Assembly: GCA_024400275.1 (NCBI GenBank)
Contig: JAKSMY010000002.1
Span: 1-64,000, forward strand
From: Paludibacteraceae bacterium
Lineage (GTDB): Bacteria; Bacteroidota; Bacteroidia; Bacteroidales; Paludibacteraceae
Reading direction: 5' to 3'
Length of the DNA stretch: 64,000 nucleotides
Part shown: piece by piece, positions 33,473 to 42,233 of the stretch
How positions within the stretch are numbered: the stretch's first letter is position 1
Layout: the number at the start of each line of letters is the position of its first letter
Translations under genes and position numbers: made by a program
The notes under the pieces: model-generated
The model's input: the letters and a program-made list of their open reading frames with translations, nothing else
Database searches by the model: none
What the model was told of the DNA's origin: nothing

Positions 33473-34331
33473 TTTTCCATTTCCACCGATTATGTGTCCA
33501 CAACCACAATTCCGGCTGTTCGCGTATATTGGCTTCCAATCGGCGGGCGAATTGCTCGGTAATATAGTTTGGCTCCGTATTCGCCGGATTGTCGGTTATC
33601 AAATCAACTCGTGCTATGTACCGTCCACGTTGCGGTGAGGTAATATGAACATACACAACGCTGAATCCAAATTTGCGGGCAAGCACTTCTCCGCCTCCTA
33701 AAAAACCTGTATCGTGGTTAAGGAAGTTGGTCCAGTAATAGTCATTCCCGGGCGAAGGTTTTTGGTCAGCGATAAGACCCAAAGTAAAGTTTTGCTTGGA
33801 TTGTTTGATGCGAATCAGATGTCTTAACAAGTTATTTTTTTCGATGCAACTGCCTTTTCCTGAGTGCCTTTCTCTCATCATAGTCATTGCTATGTCAGCG
33901 GAGGCGTTTTTGAGTTTTCTATACACGTTATAGTGTTGGATAGAAGGGTCTGTCCACCGTCTTTGTACATCGGCTGTATATTCCCAATTGCCCATGTGCC
34001 CAAGCATGGCAATAGAACCGGAAGTTTGCCGCACCCACTGCTGCAACAGGTCTAAGTTTTGGAAAGTTATGTACTGGTCCATTTCCTTTGTAGAGGCGCG
34101 GTAAGAACGGACTATTTCAACGATAACATCAGCCAAGTGACGGTAAAAGCGTTTTTGAATGGAAAGAACCTCCTGTTCCGATTTGTCAGGAAAAGATTCG
34201 CGTATATTCTTATAAGACAACTTACGTCGGTAGCGCACGACATAAAACATCAGCGGATAAATGAGCCAATCAGACAGGAAATATAATACTTTCAGTGGCA
34301 GAAATGATAATGTACTAATCAAGATCTTCAT
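33450..34331 (-). CDS. Lipid A biosynthesis (late) acyltransferase, LpxL/HtrB type
   Basis: 293 residues. After an N-terminal membrane segment, AMLGHMGNWEYT contains the catalytic HMGNWE block (His112, Glu117) typical of the family, and QKPSPGNDYYWTNFLNHDTGFLGGGEVLARK follows as the second acceptor block. It adds a secondary acyl chain to lipid A at the inner membrane. It overlaps the preceding small acidic protein gene by 17 bases and lies beside a GT2, which suggests an envelope-lipid role for the group. Confidence 0.92.
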   Translation of the reverse strand: MKILISTLSFLPLKVLYFLSDWLIYPLMFYVVRYRRKLSYKNIRESFPDKSEQEVLSIQKRFYRHLADVIVEIVRSYRASTKEMDQYITFQNLDLLQQWVRQTSGSIAMLGHMGNWEYTADVQRRWTDPSIQHYNVYRKLKNASADIAMTMMRERHSGKGSCIEKNNLLRHLIRIKQSKQNFTLGLIADQKPSPGNDYYWTNFLNHDTGFLGGGEVLARKFGFSVVYVHITSPQRGRYIARVDLITDNPANTEPNYITEQFARRLEANIREQPELWLWTHNRWKWKRELKKEN

Positions 34332-34671
34332 AGTATCCTTGTTCTATTCCGTATTGTTTTTCGCCGTCCATGATAAGTTGGATTTGCACGGACGTGAGGG
34401 CGATGTGCTGTTTTTTTGCTTCATCGAGGACATATTGCAGTTGTTCTGTTTCGTCCACATCGCCGTCCAGATAGGTTACTTCGTCGTTGTTCTCGTCATA
34501 TTCCAGCAGACCTTTTTCCTCCAAGAAATCGTCCATGGTATCCAATACGAACAGGACTTCGTCTTTGCCGATGCCTTGTTTATCTTCTGCGGGAATCAGG
34601 TTGAGGATATAGTCCACCATTTCCTGTTCTTCAGGGTCCATAATAGCAGTTTCCATCATTTTATTTTGCAT
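34315..34671 (-). CDS. Small acidic protein of unknown function
   Basis: 118 residues, strongly acidic (EVLFVLDTMDDFLEEKGLLEYDENNDEVTYLDGDVDETEQ), with no membrane segment or signal. Not recognised. ATG 34671 is the first start after the promoter; ATG 34659 or 34656 are also possible. It overlaps the LpxL gene downstream by 17 bases, so translational coupling is likely. Two helical hairpins separated by an acidic loop seem probable from the residue pattern. Confidence 0.65.
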   Translation of the reverse strand: MQNKMMETAIMDPEEQEMVDYILNLIPAEDKQGIGKDEVLFVLDTMDDFLEEKGLLEYDENNDEVTYLDGDVDETEQLQYVLDEAKKQHIALTSVQIQLIMDGEKQYGIEQGYYEDLD

Positions 34672-34735
34672 AATGTATCAAAAATGTTCGTTTATTGTGT
34701 TCAACAGATTCATCACGGGAAACACATTTTCGTTG

Positions 34736-34767
34736 CAAAATTACAAAAAAAATTTGGAACGGGCAAA
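34736..34767 (-). promoter_or_regulatory. Promoter of the acidic protein-LpxL-GT2 unit
   Basis: Minus-strand -33 TTTG (34764-34767), 20 bp, -7 TAATTTTG (34736-34743). Confidence 0.8.
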
Positions 34768-34806
34768 AAAAATGCACTGTTTCTTATTTTATTGCAAAAA
34801 TTGTTG

Positions 34807-34814
34807 TATCTTTG
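34807..34814 (+). promoter_or_regulatory. -7 box of a small open frame
   Basis: TATCTTTG directly preceded by TTG, 26 bases before an ATG at 34841. A clear -33 TTTG is not seen at the expected distance. Confidence 0.6.
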
Positions 34815-34840
34815 TGCCGATTTTGGAAGAGTGTAGTGTT

Positions 34841-34951
34841 ATGGCAACAAAGGGAACCAAACAAGAACAGAAGAAATTAAACCCTGTGTATGAGTATTTT
34901 CAAAAATTAAGAGGAACACTGATTGTTAACGATTCCATGTTGCTTGTATAA
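34841..34951 (+). CDS. Possible small protein (36 residues)
   Basis: It reads MATKGTKQEQKKLNPVYEYF and continues with a short hydrophobic end (GTLIVNDSMLLV). It has a recognisable -7 box, but the next 400 bases contain no further gene in the same direction before cdsA. It is basic at the N terminus and could be a small peptide or the remains of a longer gene. I cannot assign a function. Confidence 0.4.
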   Translation: MATKGTKQEQKKLNPVYEYFQKLRGTLIVNDSMLLV

Positions 34952-35083
34952 ATATGCGATACCTAATAGATACTAATAAATACTAAATCGATATGAAAAA
35001 TAGACCTTATACATATAGTATAGCACGCAATATGCGAATAGTTGCCCTTTTCGGGGGGGGGGCTTAAAAATCGTCAGTTTTGG

Positions 35084-35130
35084 GGTGAGTATACAATGAG
35101 TATACGGTGAGTATAGGATGAGTATAGGAT
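35084..35130 (+). repeat. 11-mer repeat, TGAGTATAGGA type
   Basis: Four units: TGAGTATACAA, TGAGTATACGG, TGAGTATAGGA, TGAGTATAGGA, directly followed by the hairpin. Confidence 0.88.
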
Positions 35131-35163
35131 AAGGGGCGAAGTGCAACACGCATTTCGCCCCTT
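35131..35163. terminator. Strong hairpin, possible terminator
   Basis: The arms AAGGGGCGAAGTGC (35131-35144) and GCATTTCGCCCCTT (35150-35163) pair over 14 bp with one G-U, around a 5-nt loop. There is no T-run, so termination is not certain. Confidence 0.65.
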
Positions 35164-35205
35164 AATCTTAATAATCGTATATCCGTCAGTCGATGACGTG
35201 TGCTT

Positions 35206-35271
35206 AATCATAAATAAATCATAAAGCAATCGTAAAGGAATCATAAAGGAATAGTAAAGGAATCATAAAGA
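35206..35271 (+). repeat. 11-mer repeat, AATCATAAAGG type
   Basis: Five to six units with period 11: AATCATAAAGC, AATCGTAAAGG, AATCATAAAGG, AATAGTAAAGG, AATCATAAAGA. It lies about 40 bases upstream of the cdsA -33 box. Confidence 0.85.
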
Positions 35272-35307
35272 AAAATCGGCTGAAAAGGAGGTTAAATCTT
35301 AAAAAAG

Positions 35308-35339
35308 TTTGCGTATCCAAAAAATTCTTTGTATCTTTG
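35308..35339 (+). promoter_or_regulatory. Promoter of cdsA
   Basis: -33 TTTG (35308-35311), 20 bp, -7 TATCTTTG (35332-35339); it sets the cdsA start at ATG 35357. Confidence 0.87.
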
Positions 35340-35356
35340 CAGCCGAAAAGATAATT

Positions 35357-36190
35357 ATGATGAATAATTTTGTTACACGCACGCTGTCGGCTACGGTTTA
35401 TGCCGCATTGGTCATCAGTTCGATATTGGTGCATCCATATTATTTCGGAGTTGTTTTTATGGTGCTGTCCTTGCTGACGGTGCATGAGTTTATGCACTTG
35501 ATGACTCATGCAGATGGCACTCCATCCAAAGGCTCTGTTTTACAAACCGTCTTACCCATGCTACTGGCAGGGGTGCTGTTTGCCGCCTATTACTGCAACG
35601 GCGGTTTGACCACATGGCTGTCCCGTACCGTGTATGGCGGATTGCTGATGCTAACGCTGATAGCGGAGTTATTCCTCAAAGCCGAAAATCCCATCCGTAA
35701 CTGGGGAAATATATTAGTCAGTCAGGTGATGATAGCCTTGCCGTTTGCGCTGATGACAAAGATTTATGCACAAGGACCGTTTCTGCTGCTGTCGCTCTTT
35801 ATCCTGATATGGGTGAATGATTCGGGAGCGTATATAACAGGCAGTATGATGAGTAAACGCAAAGGCGGCAACCATAAGATGTTCCCGAGAGTGAGTCCCA
35901 ACAAGAGTTGGGAGGGGCTGATAGGCGGTGTTGTTTTTGCCCTGTTAGGCGGCTGGATATTGTATAAAGCAGGTTGGCTGCCGACAAGTACGTTTGCTTT
36001 GCTTTTTGCCGTTCTTATCAGCGGTTTCGGTACGTTGGGCGATTTGATGGAGAGTCTGATGAAACGCACGATTGGCGTGAAAGATTCCGGAAAAATCATG
36101 CCCGGTCACGGCGGTGCGTTAGACCGCTTTGACAGCCTGCTGCTGGTTACGCCGGTTATTTATTTGTTCTTGCTTTGTTGGCAGGCTTGA
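35357..36190 (+). CDS. cdsA: Phosphatidate cytidylyltransferase
   Basis: 277 residues, about eight membrane segments. It makes CDP-diacylglycerol from phosphatidic acid and CTP. The C-terminal family signature SLMKRTIGVKDSGKIMPGHG followed by GALDRFDS is intact, as is the WVNDSGAY block. The upstream in-frame region contains the promoter, so ATG 35357 (or the next codon, also ATG) is the start. Its last 35 bases overlap the convergent TraB/GumN-like gene. Confidence 0.95.
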   Translation: MMNNFVTRTLSATVYAALVISSILVHPYYFGVVFMVLSLLTVHEFMHLMTHADGTPSKGSVLQTVLPMLLAGVLFAAYYCNGGLTTWLSRTVYGGLLMLTLIAELFLKAENPIRNWGNILVSQVMIALPFALMTKIYAQGPFLLLSLFILIWVNDSGAYITGSMMSKRKGGNHKMFPRVSPNKSWEGLIGGVVFALLGGWILYKAGWLPTSTFALLFAVLISGFGTLGDLMESLMKRTIGVKDSGKIMPGHGGALDRFDSLLLVTPVIYLFLLCWQA

Positions 36191-37043
36191 CTTTGTATCC
36201 GGCAGCCCGCAATTGGGCGAGAAGCCCTTTTTCCCCACCCAAATAGATGCAGTTGAGCGTAATGAACGCCTTGCCTTCCTGTAAGTAAGGGGCGAGCCGT
36301 TTGACCCACGACAGGTTGCGTTGTGCATAGACCTGATAATCGGAATAGGAAAGGGAAGACGTGTTGTCCGGACCGGTGACGAGATAGACGATGTCGTTCA
36401 ACAGTCCATTACGGTACATAGCGCACAGGTTCCGTTCCTGCCGCACTTCCTGTTCGGGATAGTCAATGACATGCTTGAGGTCTTTGCACTGATGGAAGAA
36501 CGGCTCACGGTCGAAGAGCATATACATTGTTTCCCCCACATTATCAAGCCCATAGATGGGCATATTTTTTTCCTGTGCAACGATTTCGAAGAATGCTTCC
36601 ATGGAGCGTTCCTCGTTGAAATCCAACCATTGCCGGAACAGTTCCGTGCGGTACATCTCGGTGAGATACGACGGTTTCATTCTGCATAGTTTGTCCCAAC
36701 CCATTTTGAGTGTAAGTTTTAGAGATTGGTCCATGTCGCGGTATTCCGTATCGGTGTAGAAATTAGCCAGAATGACCGAATCGGGCAACAAGGCGGCTTG
36801 CCGTAGAGCCTGAATGGCTTCATAATCCTGCATGGCAAATTCGTTAATGACCTTGTTGCAGCGTCCAAAGTATTGAAACAGGTTAGGAATAGTGTCCAAG
36901 AACTGTATATCAACCAACCGGTTGGTGGCAAGAAGATACGATTTGTCTTTTGCCCCGTTGCCGGAAATCTCATAAATCAATTGGGAACGGAGAAGTGAGA
37001 AATGAGAAAAGAGAATGATTAGAAGAAAACAAATGCGTTTCAT
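36156..37043 (-). CDS. TraB/GumN-like protein, degenerate
   Basis: 295 residues with a signal peptide (ICFLLIILFSHFSLLRS). The overall pattern follows TraB/GumN: an N-terminal LLATNRLVDI where family members have GT.H, IYGLDNVGETMYMLFD in the middle, and a C-terminal ITLNCIYLGGEKGLLAQLRAAGYKVKP where others have GxxHLxGxxG. The conserved histidines of both motifs are replaced (Asn/Ile-Tyr), so any metal-dependent protease-like activity is doubtful. Its start overlaps the TPR gene by 4 bases. Confidence 0.75.
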   Translation of the reverse strand: MKRICFLLIILFSHFSLLRSQLIYEISGNGAKDKSYLLATNRLVDIQFLDTIPNLFQYFGRCNKVINEFAMQDYEAIQALRQAALLPDSVILANFYTDTEYRDMDQSLKLTLKMGWDKLCRMKPSYLTEMYRTELFRQWLDFNEERSMEAFFEIVAQEKNMPIYGLDNVGETMYMLFDREPFFHQCKDLKHVIDYPEQEVRQERNLCAMYRNGLLNDIVYLVTGPDNTSSLSYSDYQVYAQRNLSWVKRLAPYLQEGKAFITLNCIYLGGEKGLLAQLRAAGYKVKPANKARTNK

Positions 37044-38908
37044 TTGAAGCGTGTGATTAAATTATACGCCTGATAGATGCCTAATTCGCCTGCCCGGCTT
37101 AGGTCCTCAATACCCTTGTCGGTATTATCGGTATAGATATACGTCAATCCTCTGTTGAAATAGGCTTCAGCGAAGTCATGGTCAATTTCAATGGCTCGCG
37201 AGTAGTGTGTTATGGCTGCCTGGAAATCTTTTTGTTGGCATAGCATGTTGGCTTTGTTGTAATACGCAAAGGAGAAGTCGGGCAGGTGTGTAACCACATA
37301 GTCATAGTCACGCAGCATAATCTCAAAGTCCATTTCGTATTTGGCAGTGTTATCAACATCACCGGTAGCCCGCTGATATTCAATCTGTTTATATCTCCAG
37401 TTGGCTCTCAGGAAGTGCGCGAATATAAGTGAGGGGTCGAGCAGGATAGCCTTCGTGCAATCGTCCATTGCGGAAGTATAATCTTGGACGAGTGCAAATT
37501 CAATGGCTCGACTTAGATAAAGGGCTGCCCCGCGTTGGGTAGATTCGGAAGACTGTGAGAAGGAATACCGTCCCTCAAAGTTGTCAATTTGTGCAGTGAG
37601 CCGTGTTATTTGGTCAAAATGCCGGTCAACCATATCGGCAGTAAGAGGAATTTCCTGGGTTGTAAACCGCAGCGCAGAGGGAAGCAAACCGAGCGAATTG
37701 TATTGTTGAACGGCATAGTGGAAATAGTTGGTTTGCCGCAAAGTTTGCGGTTTGACATAATAGGTGAGCGCTATATTCGGTTCGTTGACAACGTCTGTGT
37801 ATTTATTCTGAACCGAGCCCCGAGATTCCGAGGTGTATTTTTCTTCGTCCGGATTAGCAGACTGGTTTTGTGCCGTACGTGACGAGAACTCTTTTCGCCG
37901 GTCACGTTTAGGCGGCTGGTAGGCTTCAGCCTGTTGCCGCATATATTTTTCGTCAATCGGTTTTCGTGCAATGATAGCGTCAAGAATGAACTTGGGATAT
38001 TTATCGGGAGCCAATTCTCCGGCTTTACGAAAATCATTTTCAGCACGATTGTAATCGCCTACTTGCTGCCGCATCACACCACGATTGAAATAAATGCCGG
38101 CATCATTAGGCTCCAACTGCACCGCCATATCCATATCAGCCAATGCACCGCGGAAATTATTACGCCGATGATAGAGGATACTCCGGTTGATGTAGTCTCC
38201 CGCCCATTTGCTGCCGAGCGAGATGGCTTTGGTCAAATCAACCAGTGCTTCGTCGTCGTTCTTCAACTGCAAGTTAATCACCCCAAGTGCGGACCAGTTG
38301 GCGGAGTTGTAGGATTCCAATTCGGTGGCTTTGACAAAACAGTCTCGCGCCGTGAGTGTATCCTTTCTATTCAGATAGATAACGCCTTTTTCAAAATGGA
38401 TAGAAGCGGCATTAGGTTCTTTGCGGAGCAATAGGTCTAAGTCAGCGATAGCCTCGTCATAATGCTCCAAGGCACTGCGTACATCTGCCCGAAGAAGCAT
38501 ATAAGTCTTGTTCTCGGGCGAGTGTATCAGCGCCTGTGTAAAGTCGGCTTCCGCTTCCGAATAGTTGTGCAGTTGCCGTTGGACATAGCCGCGCGTATAG
38601 TAGGCTCCCGGATTAAAAGGGTTGCGCTCTACAGCGGCGTTAAGGTCATTCAGAGCACCTTGATAATCGGAGAGTTGAATCTTGGCAATGGCACGTAACA
38701 GATAGGGTTCCGCTATGTAAGGTTTGAGTTTGATGACCTGGTTGAAATACTGAATGGACAATACGTAGTCGTTAAAGTACAGCGCATTGCGTCCAATCGC
38801 CGTGATGCGGTCGGTATTTAATTGGGCAATGCACAATGCACAATGCACAATGCACAATGCGGATACTATGAATCTACGAATTTTCAGCACCTCTGAACTT
38901 ACTTGCAT
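37040..38908 (-). CDS. Secreted tetratricopeptide repeat protein
   Basis: 622 residues. The signal peptide core (SALCIVHCALCIAQ, residues 17-29) is encoded by a GCACAAT 7-mer array. After it, TPR units run from about residue 32 to 340 (AYLLRAIAKIQLSDYQGALNDL, AYYTRGYVQRQLHNYSEAEADF, SIHFEKGVIYLNRKDTLTARDCF, NWSALGVINLQLKNDDEALVDL and others), then a Gln/Arg-rich linker (340-385), and more TPRs at the C terminus (FAYYNKANMLCQQKDFQAAITHYSRAIEID). It probably scaffolds envelope proteins. Its start overlaps the PBP stop by 10 bases. Confidence 0.85.
   Translation of the reverse strand: MQVSSEVLKIRRFIVSALCIVHCALCIAQLNTDRITAIGRNALYFNDYVLSIQYFNQVIKLKPYIAEPYLLRAIAKIQLSDYQGALNDLNAAVERNPFNPGAYYTRGYVQRQLHNYSEAEADFTQALIHSPENKTYMLLRADVRSALEHYDEAIADLDLLLRKEPNAASIHFEKGVIYLNRKDTLTARDCFVKATELESYNSANWSALGVINLQLKNDDEALVDLTKAISLGSKWAGDYINRSILYHRRNNFRGALADMDMAVQLEPNDAGIYFNRGVMRQQVGDYNRAENDFRKAGELAPDKYPKFILDAIIARKPIDEKYMRQQAEAYQPPKRDRRKEFSSRTAQNQSANPDEEKYTSESRGSVQNKYTDVVNEPNIALTYYVKPQTLRQTNYFHYAVQQYNSLGLLPSALRFTTQEIPLTADMVDRHFDQITRLTAQIDNFEGRYSFSQSSESTQRGAALYLSRAIEFALVQDYTSAMDDCTKAILLDPSLIFAHFLRANWRYKQIEYQRATGDVDNTAKYEMDFEIMLRDYDYVVTHLPDFSFAYYNKANMLCQQKDFQAAITHYSRAIEIDHDFAEAYFNRGLTYIYTDNTDKGIEDLSRAGELGIYQAYNLITRFK
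38826..38860 (-). repeat. GCACAAT 7-mer repeat encoding a signal-peptide core
   Basis: Four full and two partial 7-nt units. On the coding strand they give the hydrophobic cycle ALCIVHC, which is the h-region of the TPR protein's signal peptide. Confidence 0.9.
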
Positions 38909-41166
38909 CCGGCATTAGGATCGAACCACTCGGGTATATCGAATGCGGTATTGAACGAATAACCTAAATCAGGGTCATTGTAAACTTTCTGCATAAAGAG
39001 TCCGTAGATAGGCAGGGCAGTACGTGCACCTTGTCCTTTGTCCATGCTATCAAAGTGGATAGAACGGTCTTCACCTCCGACCCAACAACCGGCAACGAGT
39101 TCCGGCGTAAAGCCAACGAACCAACCATCGGAGTGGTTTTGTGATGTACCTGTTTTTCCTCCCATCGGCATATAAAGCCGGTACTGGCTGCCCCGCAAGC
39201 GCATACCGGTTCCTTCGGTAACCACTTTTTGCAGCATATAAATCATCTTGTAGGAGGTTATTTCGCTAATGACCTCGTTAGACTTAGGCGAGAAGGACGC
39301 AATCGTATTGCCGTTGTTGTCTTCAATGCGCGTGACATAAAGTGGCTCGGTTCGAATACCTTTGTTGACAAAAGCCGTGTAGGCATCAACCATTTCCTCG
39401 ACGCTGACATCGCAAGTGCCGAGACACATACTGACAACCGGTTCTATTTCGCCTTTAATGCCGAATGAGTGCATCAGTCGTGCCAATTGTTCGGGCGTGA
39501 AGAGCGACATAAGGTAAGCCGTTATCCAGTTGCTGGATTTTTTCAGTCCCCAAGTCAGACTGACCATCTCGCCAACGCTTTCGGCGTGAGCGTCTTTTGG
39601 TGTCCAAGATTTCCCGTTGCCGTCGATGAGCGTATAAGGCACGTTTTTTACGGTTTCACACGGCCACATGCCCTCGTCCATCGCTAAAGTGTAAAGGTAA
39701 GGCTTGACGGTTGAACCTATTTGCCGTCTTCCCTGTGTGGCTTGGTCAAACTGGAAATGTGTGAAGTCCGGTCCTCCAACATAGGCTTTGACATGTCCGT
39801 TATGAGGATCAATAGCCATAAATCCGCACCGTAAGAATGATTTGAGCCAACGGATAGAGTCCAAAGGAGACAGTATTGTATCTTTGATGCCATCATAACT
39901 GAAGACCTGCATTTCGACGGGTGTATTAAAGACTTTTTCTATTTCCTCGGCAGAACAGCCTGCTTTTTTCATTGCGCGATAACGGTCTGTTTGGCGCATA
40001 GAACGTTTCATGATAGCATCTACCTGTTCGGTAGTCAGTGTTTTGGCAAAAGGCGCGTAAGAGCGATTCTTTTTTTCAGCGAAGAACTGTTCCTGCTTAA
40101 AAATCATGTGTTCGTGTACGGCTTCTTCTGCATATTTCTGCATCCGTGAGTCGATGGTGGTATAAATACGCAAACCGTCTTGATAGAGGTCATAAGGCGA
40201 ACCGTCCGGTTTGCGATTTTTATTGCAGAAGCCATAGAGTGGGTTTTCGTCCCATTGCTGGCGGTCAATAGCGTATTGCTGTTTATTCCATTCCGGATAA
40301 TTGCCTTCTTTAGGCTCTTTGGCAGTCAGCACAAGGCGTAAGTACTCGCGAAAATAGGGCGCTAAACCCTGTTTATGGTCCACCGAACGATATTTGAGTT
40401 CCAAAGGAAGACTTTGCAGCGAGTCACATTGTTCATCGGAGATATAACCGTATTTGCACATTTGGTCCAGTACGGTGTTTCGTCTATTCCAAGTGCGCTC
40501 ATTAAATCGTACGGGATTGAAGAAAGCGGGGTTTTTACACATGCCGACCAGAGTGGCTGCCTGCTCAACGGTGAGTTCGGCAGGGGTGGTGGAGAAATAA
40601 ACTTGCGCTGCCGATTTGACACCTACGGCATTGTAGAGGAAGTCAAATTGGTTGAGATACATAAGCAATATCTCGTCTTTGGAGTAGAGCCGTTCCAATT
40701 TGGTAGCAATGACCCATTCAATAGGCTTTTGCATGGCCCGCATAAATATGTTGTGTGCCCGAGGAGACCATAATTGTTTTGCCAACTGTTGTGTAATGGT
40801 ACTTCCTCCACCGGCACTTCCCAACGTGATTATAGCACGGAGGAGTGACTTGGTGTCAATACCTGTATGCTGGTAGAACCGTACGTCCTCTGTGGCAATT
40901 AACGCATTAATCAGATCCGGAGATAAATCAGCATATTGTACACCCACTCGGTTCTCTTGCCGGTAGTAGCGTCCCAAAGACTGCATATCCGATGTAAAAA
41001 CCTCAGTAGCAAATTTATTTTTCGGGTTCTGTAGTTCTTCCAAAGGCGGAAGATACCCCAACCAACCTTTGGTAATCAACCAAAAAATGATAACAATAAC
41101 AACTATACCGGCGACAAAAAGTCCCCAGAACCATTTTAAGAATTGTGTGCGAAAATCGTTTTTCAT
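38899..41166 (-). CDS. mrcA: Class A penicillin-binding protein (PBP1A-like)
   Basis: 755 residues, bifunctional peptidoglycan glycosyltransferase/transpeptidase. An N-terminal membrane helix (17-32) is followed by the GT51 domain with ATEDVRFYQHTGID (Glu93) and GSTITQQLAKQLW (121-133). The transpeptidase domain has the active-site GSTVKP (Ser485, Lys488), SSN (544-546) and KTGTS (671-675). All catalytic motifs are present, so it should be active. It is coupled to hemW by a 4-base overlap. Confidence 0.96.
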   Translation of the reverse strand: MKNDFRTQFLKWFWGLFVAGIVVIVIIFWLITKGWLGYLPPLEELQNPKNKFATEVFTSDMQSLGRYYRQENRVGVQYADLSPDLINALIATEDVRFYQHTGIDTKSLLRAIITLGSAGGGSTITQQLAKQLWSPRAHNIFMRAMQKPIEWVIATKLERLYSKDEILLMYLNQFDFLYNAVGVKSAAQVYFSTTPAELTVEQAATLVGMCKNPAFFNPVRFNERTWNRRNTVLDQMCKYGYISDEQCDSLQSLPLELKYRSVDHKQGLAPYFREYLRLVLTAKEPKEGNYPEWNKQQYAIDRQQWDENPLYGFCNKNRKPDGSPYDLYQDGLRIYTTIDSRMQKYAEEAVHEHMIFKQEQFFAEKKNRSYAPFAKTLTTEQVDAIMKRSMRQTDRYRAMKKAGCSAEEIEKVFNTPVEMQVFSYDGIKDTILSPLDSIRWLKSFLRCGFMAIDPHNGHVKAYVGGPDFTHFQFDQATQGRRQIGSTVKPYLYTLAMDEGMWPCETVKNVPYTLIDGNGKSWTPKDAHAESVGEMVSLTWGLKKSSNWITAYLMSLFTPEQLARLMHSFGIKGEIEPVVSMCLGTCDVSVEEMVDAYTAFVNKGIRTEPLYVTRIEDNNGNTIASFSPKSNEVISEITSYKMIYMLQKVVTEGTGMRLRGSQYRLYMPMGGKTGTSQNHSDGWFVGFTPELVAGCWVGGEDRSIHFDSMDKGQGARTALPIYGLFMQKVYNDPDLGYSFNTAFDIPEWFDPNAGCK

Positions 41167-42233
41167 ATCAAGTCTTCAATTATGCGATTTAGTATATTTA
41201 TTCCCTGATTAGTGGCGATGATGCGGTTGTTGTCTTTCCGCAATAATCCTCGCCGCAGATAATCATTTAATTTGTCGGTGTTGGCTATTTCCCTTATGTC
41301 TATTCCTTCAACGGTACGGAGCCCTAGCATAATTCGCTCTACATGTTTTTGGTCCTCAGTCAATGTCTCCGATTCGCTGACGGTCTGACCATTCTGAATG
41401 CCGGCTATATAGGCATTCAAGTCACATATATTCCATGAACGCGTGTTTCCGTCGTAACTGTGTGCTCCTGCTCCCAAACCGATGTAGGGTGTATCATTCC
41501 AATAGGCACTATTATGCTGACTTCGATAGCCGGGTAGTGCAAAGTTGCTGACTTCGTAATGCTCAAACCCGTGACGCGCCAATACCTTGCACAGGTAACT
41601 ATACATGCGGTTTTGTATGTTTTCACTTTTGGCGCGGAACTTTCCGCTTTTGAGCATATCGCATAGCGGTGTCCCTTCTTCGTACGTCAGGCAATAGCAT
41701 GATATATGCTGTATTCCCAAACGCAAGGCTTTTTTGATATCCAAAGCCCACTGCAGCATATTTTGTCCGGGCAAGGCATACATGAGGTCTATGCTTATGT
41801 TGTCAAATCCTGCCTGTTGTGCCCATCGCACGGCTTGAAAAGCCTGTTTGGATGTATGGCGACGACCAATAAAACGGAGTAGGGGATTGCGGAAAGATTG
41901 AATACCGATGCTGAGCCTATTGATACCTATTTGGCGTAGTGCCTGAAGTTTCTCTAAAGATAAGTCTCCCGGATTGGCTTCCAAGGTAATTTCTTTGGTA
42001 TCCTTTGTGGCGATTGCCTGCACAAGACGTTGAATATCCTTCACGTCCAACATGCTGGGCGTTCCCCCTCCCAAATATAATGTATGAATATCGGAGCCGG
42101 TTGACCGCTGTTTCCATTCCTGTAGAACCGCATCAACATATTCGTGGCGGCGGCTTAATTGTGTAGTGGAGAAGAAGTCGCAGTAACTACAGCGGCTCTT
42201 GCAAAAAGGAATGTGAATATAAATGCTCTGCAT
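41163..42233 (-). CDS. hemW: Heme chaperone HemW (radical SAM)
   Basis: 356 residues. YIHIPFCKSRCSYCDFFS carries the radical-SAM CxxxCxxC plus the extra Cys position of the HemN/HemW group. LYLGGGTPSML and NRLSIGIQSF are the SAM-binding blocks. The short length and lack of the HemN N-terminal region favour HemW, which hands heme to respiratory proteins, rather than coproporphyrinogen oxidase. A 7-mer repeat separates it from rarA. Confidence 0.92.
   Translation of the reverse strand: MQSIYIHIPFCKSRCSYCDFFSTTQLSRRHEYVDAVLQEWKQRSTGSDIHTLYLGGGTPSMLDVKDIQRLVQAIATKDTKEITLEANPGDLSLEKLQALRQIGINRLSIGIQSFRNPLLRFIGRRHTSKQAFQAVRWAQQAGFDNISIDLMYALPGQNMLQWALDIKKALRLGIQHISCYCLTYEEGTPLCDMLKSGKFRAKSENIQNRMYSYLCKVLARHGFEHYEVSNFALPGYRSQHNSAYWNDTPYIGLGAGAHSYDGNTRSWNICDLNAYIAGIQNGQTVSESETLTEDQKHVERIMLGLRTVEGIDIREIANTDKLNDYLRRGLLRKDNNRIIATNQGINILNRIIEDLI

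Larger units (their letters stand above)
34952..35330 (+). other. Non-coding stretch with repeats, poly-G and a hairpin
   Basis: No gene can be supported here. It contains a run of ten G (35053-35062) at the end of a 24-codon frame from ATG 34993, an 11-mer array of TGAGTATAGGA type (35084-35130), a 14-bp hairpin (35131-35163) and a second 11-mer array of AATCATAAAGG type (35206-35271), then the cdsA promoter. Confidence 0.7.

Noticed and set aside
35131..35163. The 14-bp hairpin as an attachment site or small RNA
   Set aside because: No integrase, tRNA end or direct repeat is near it, and no promoter directly precedes it; a terminator-like hairpin is the simpler call.
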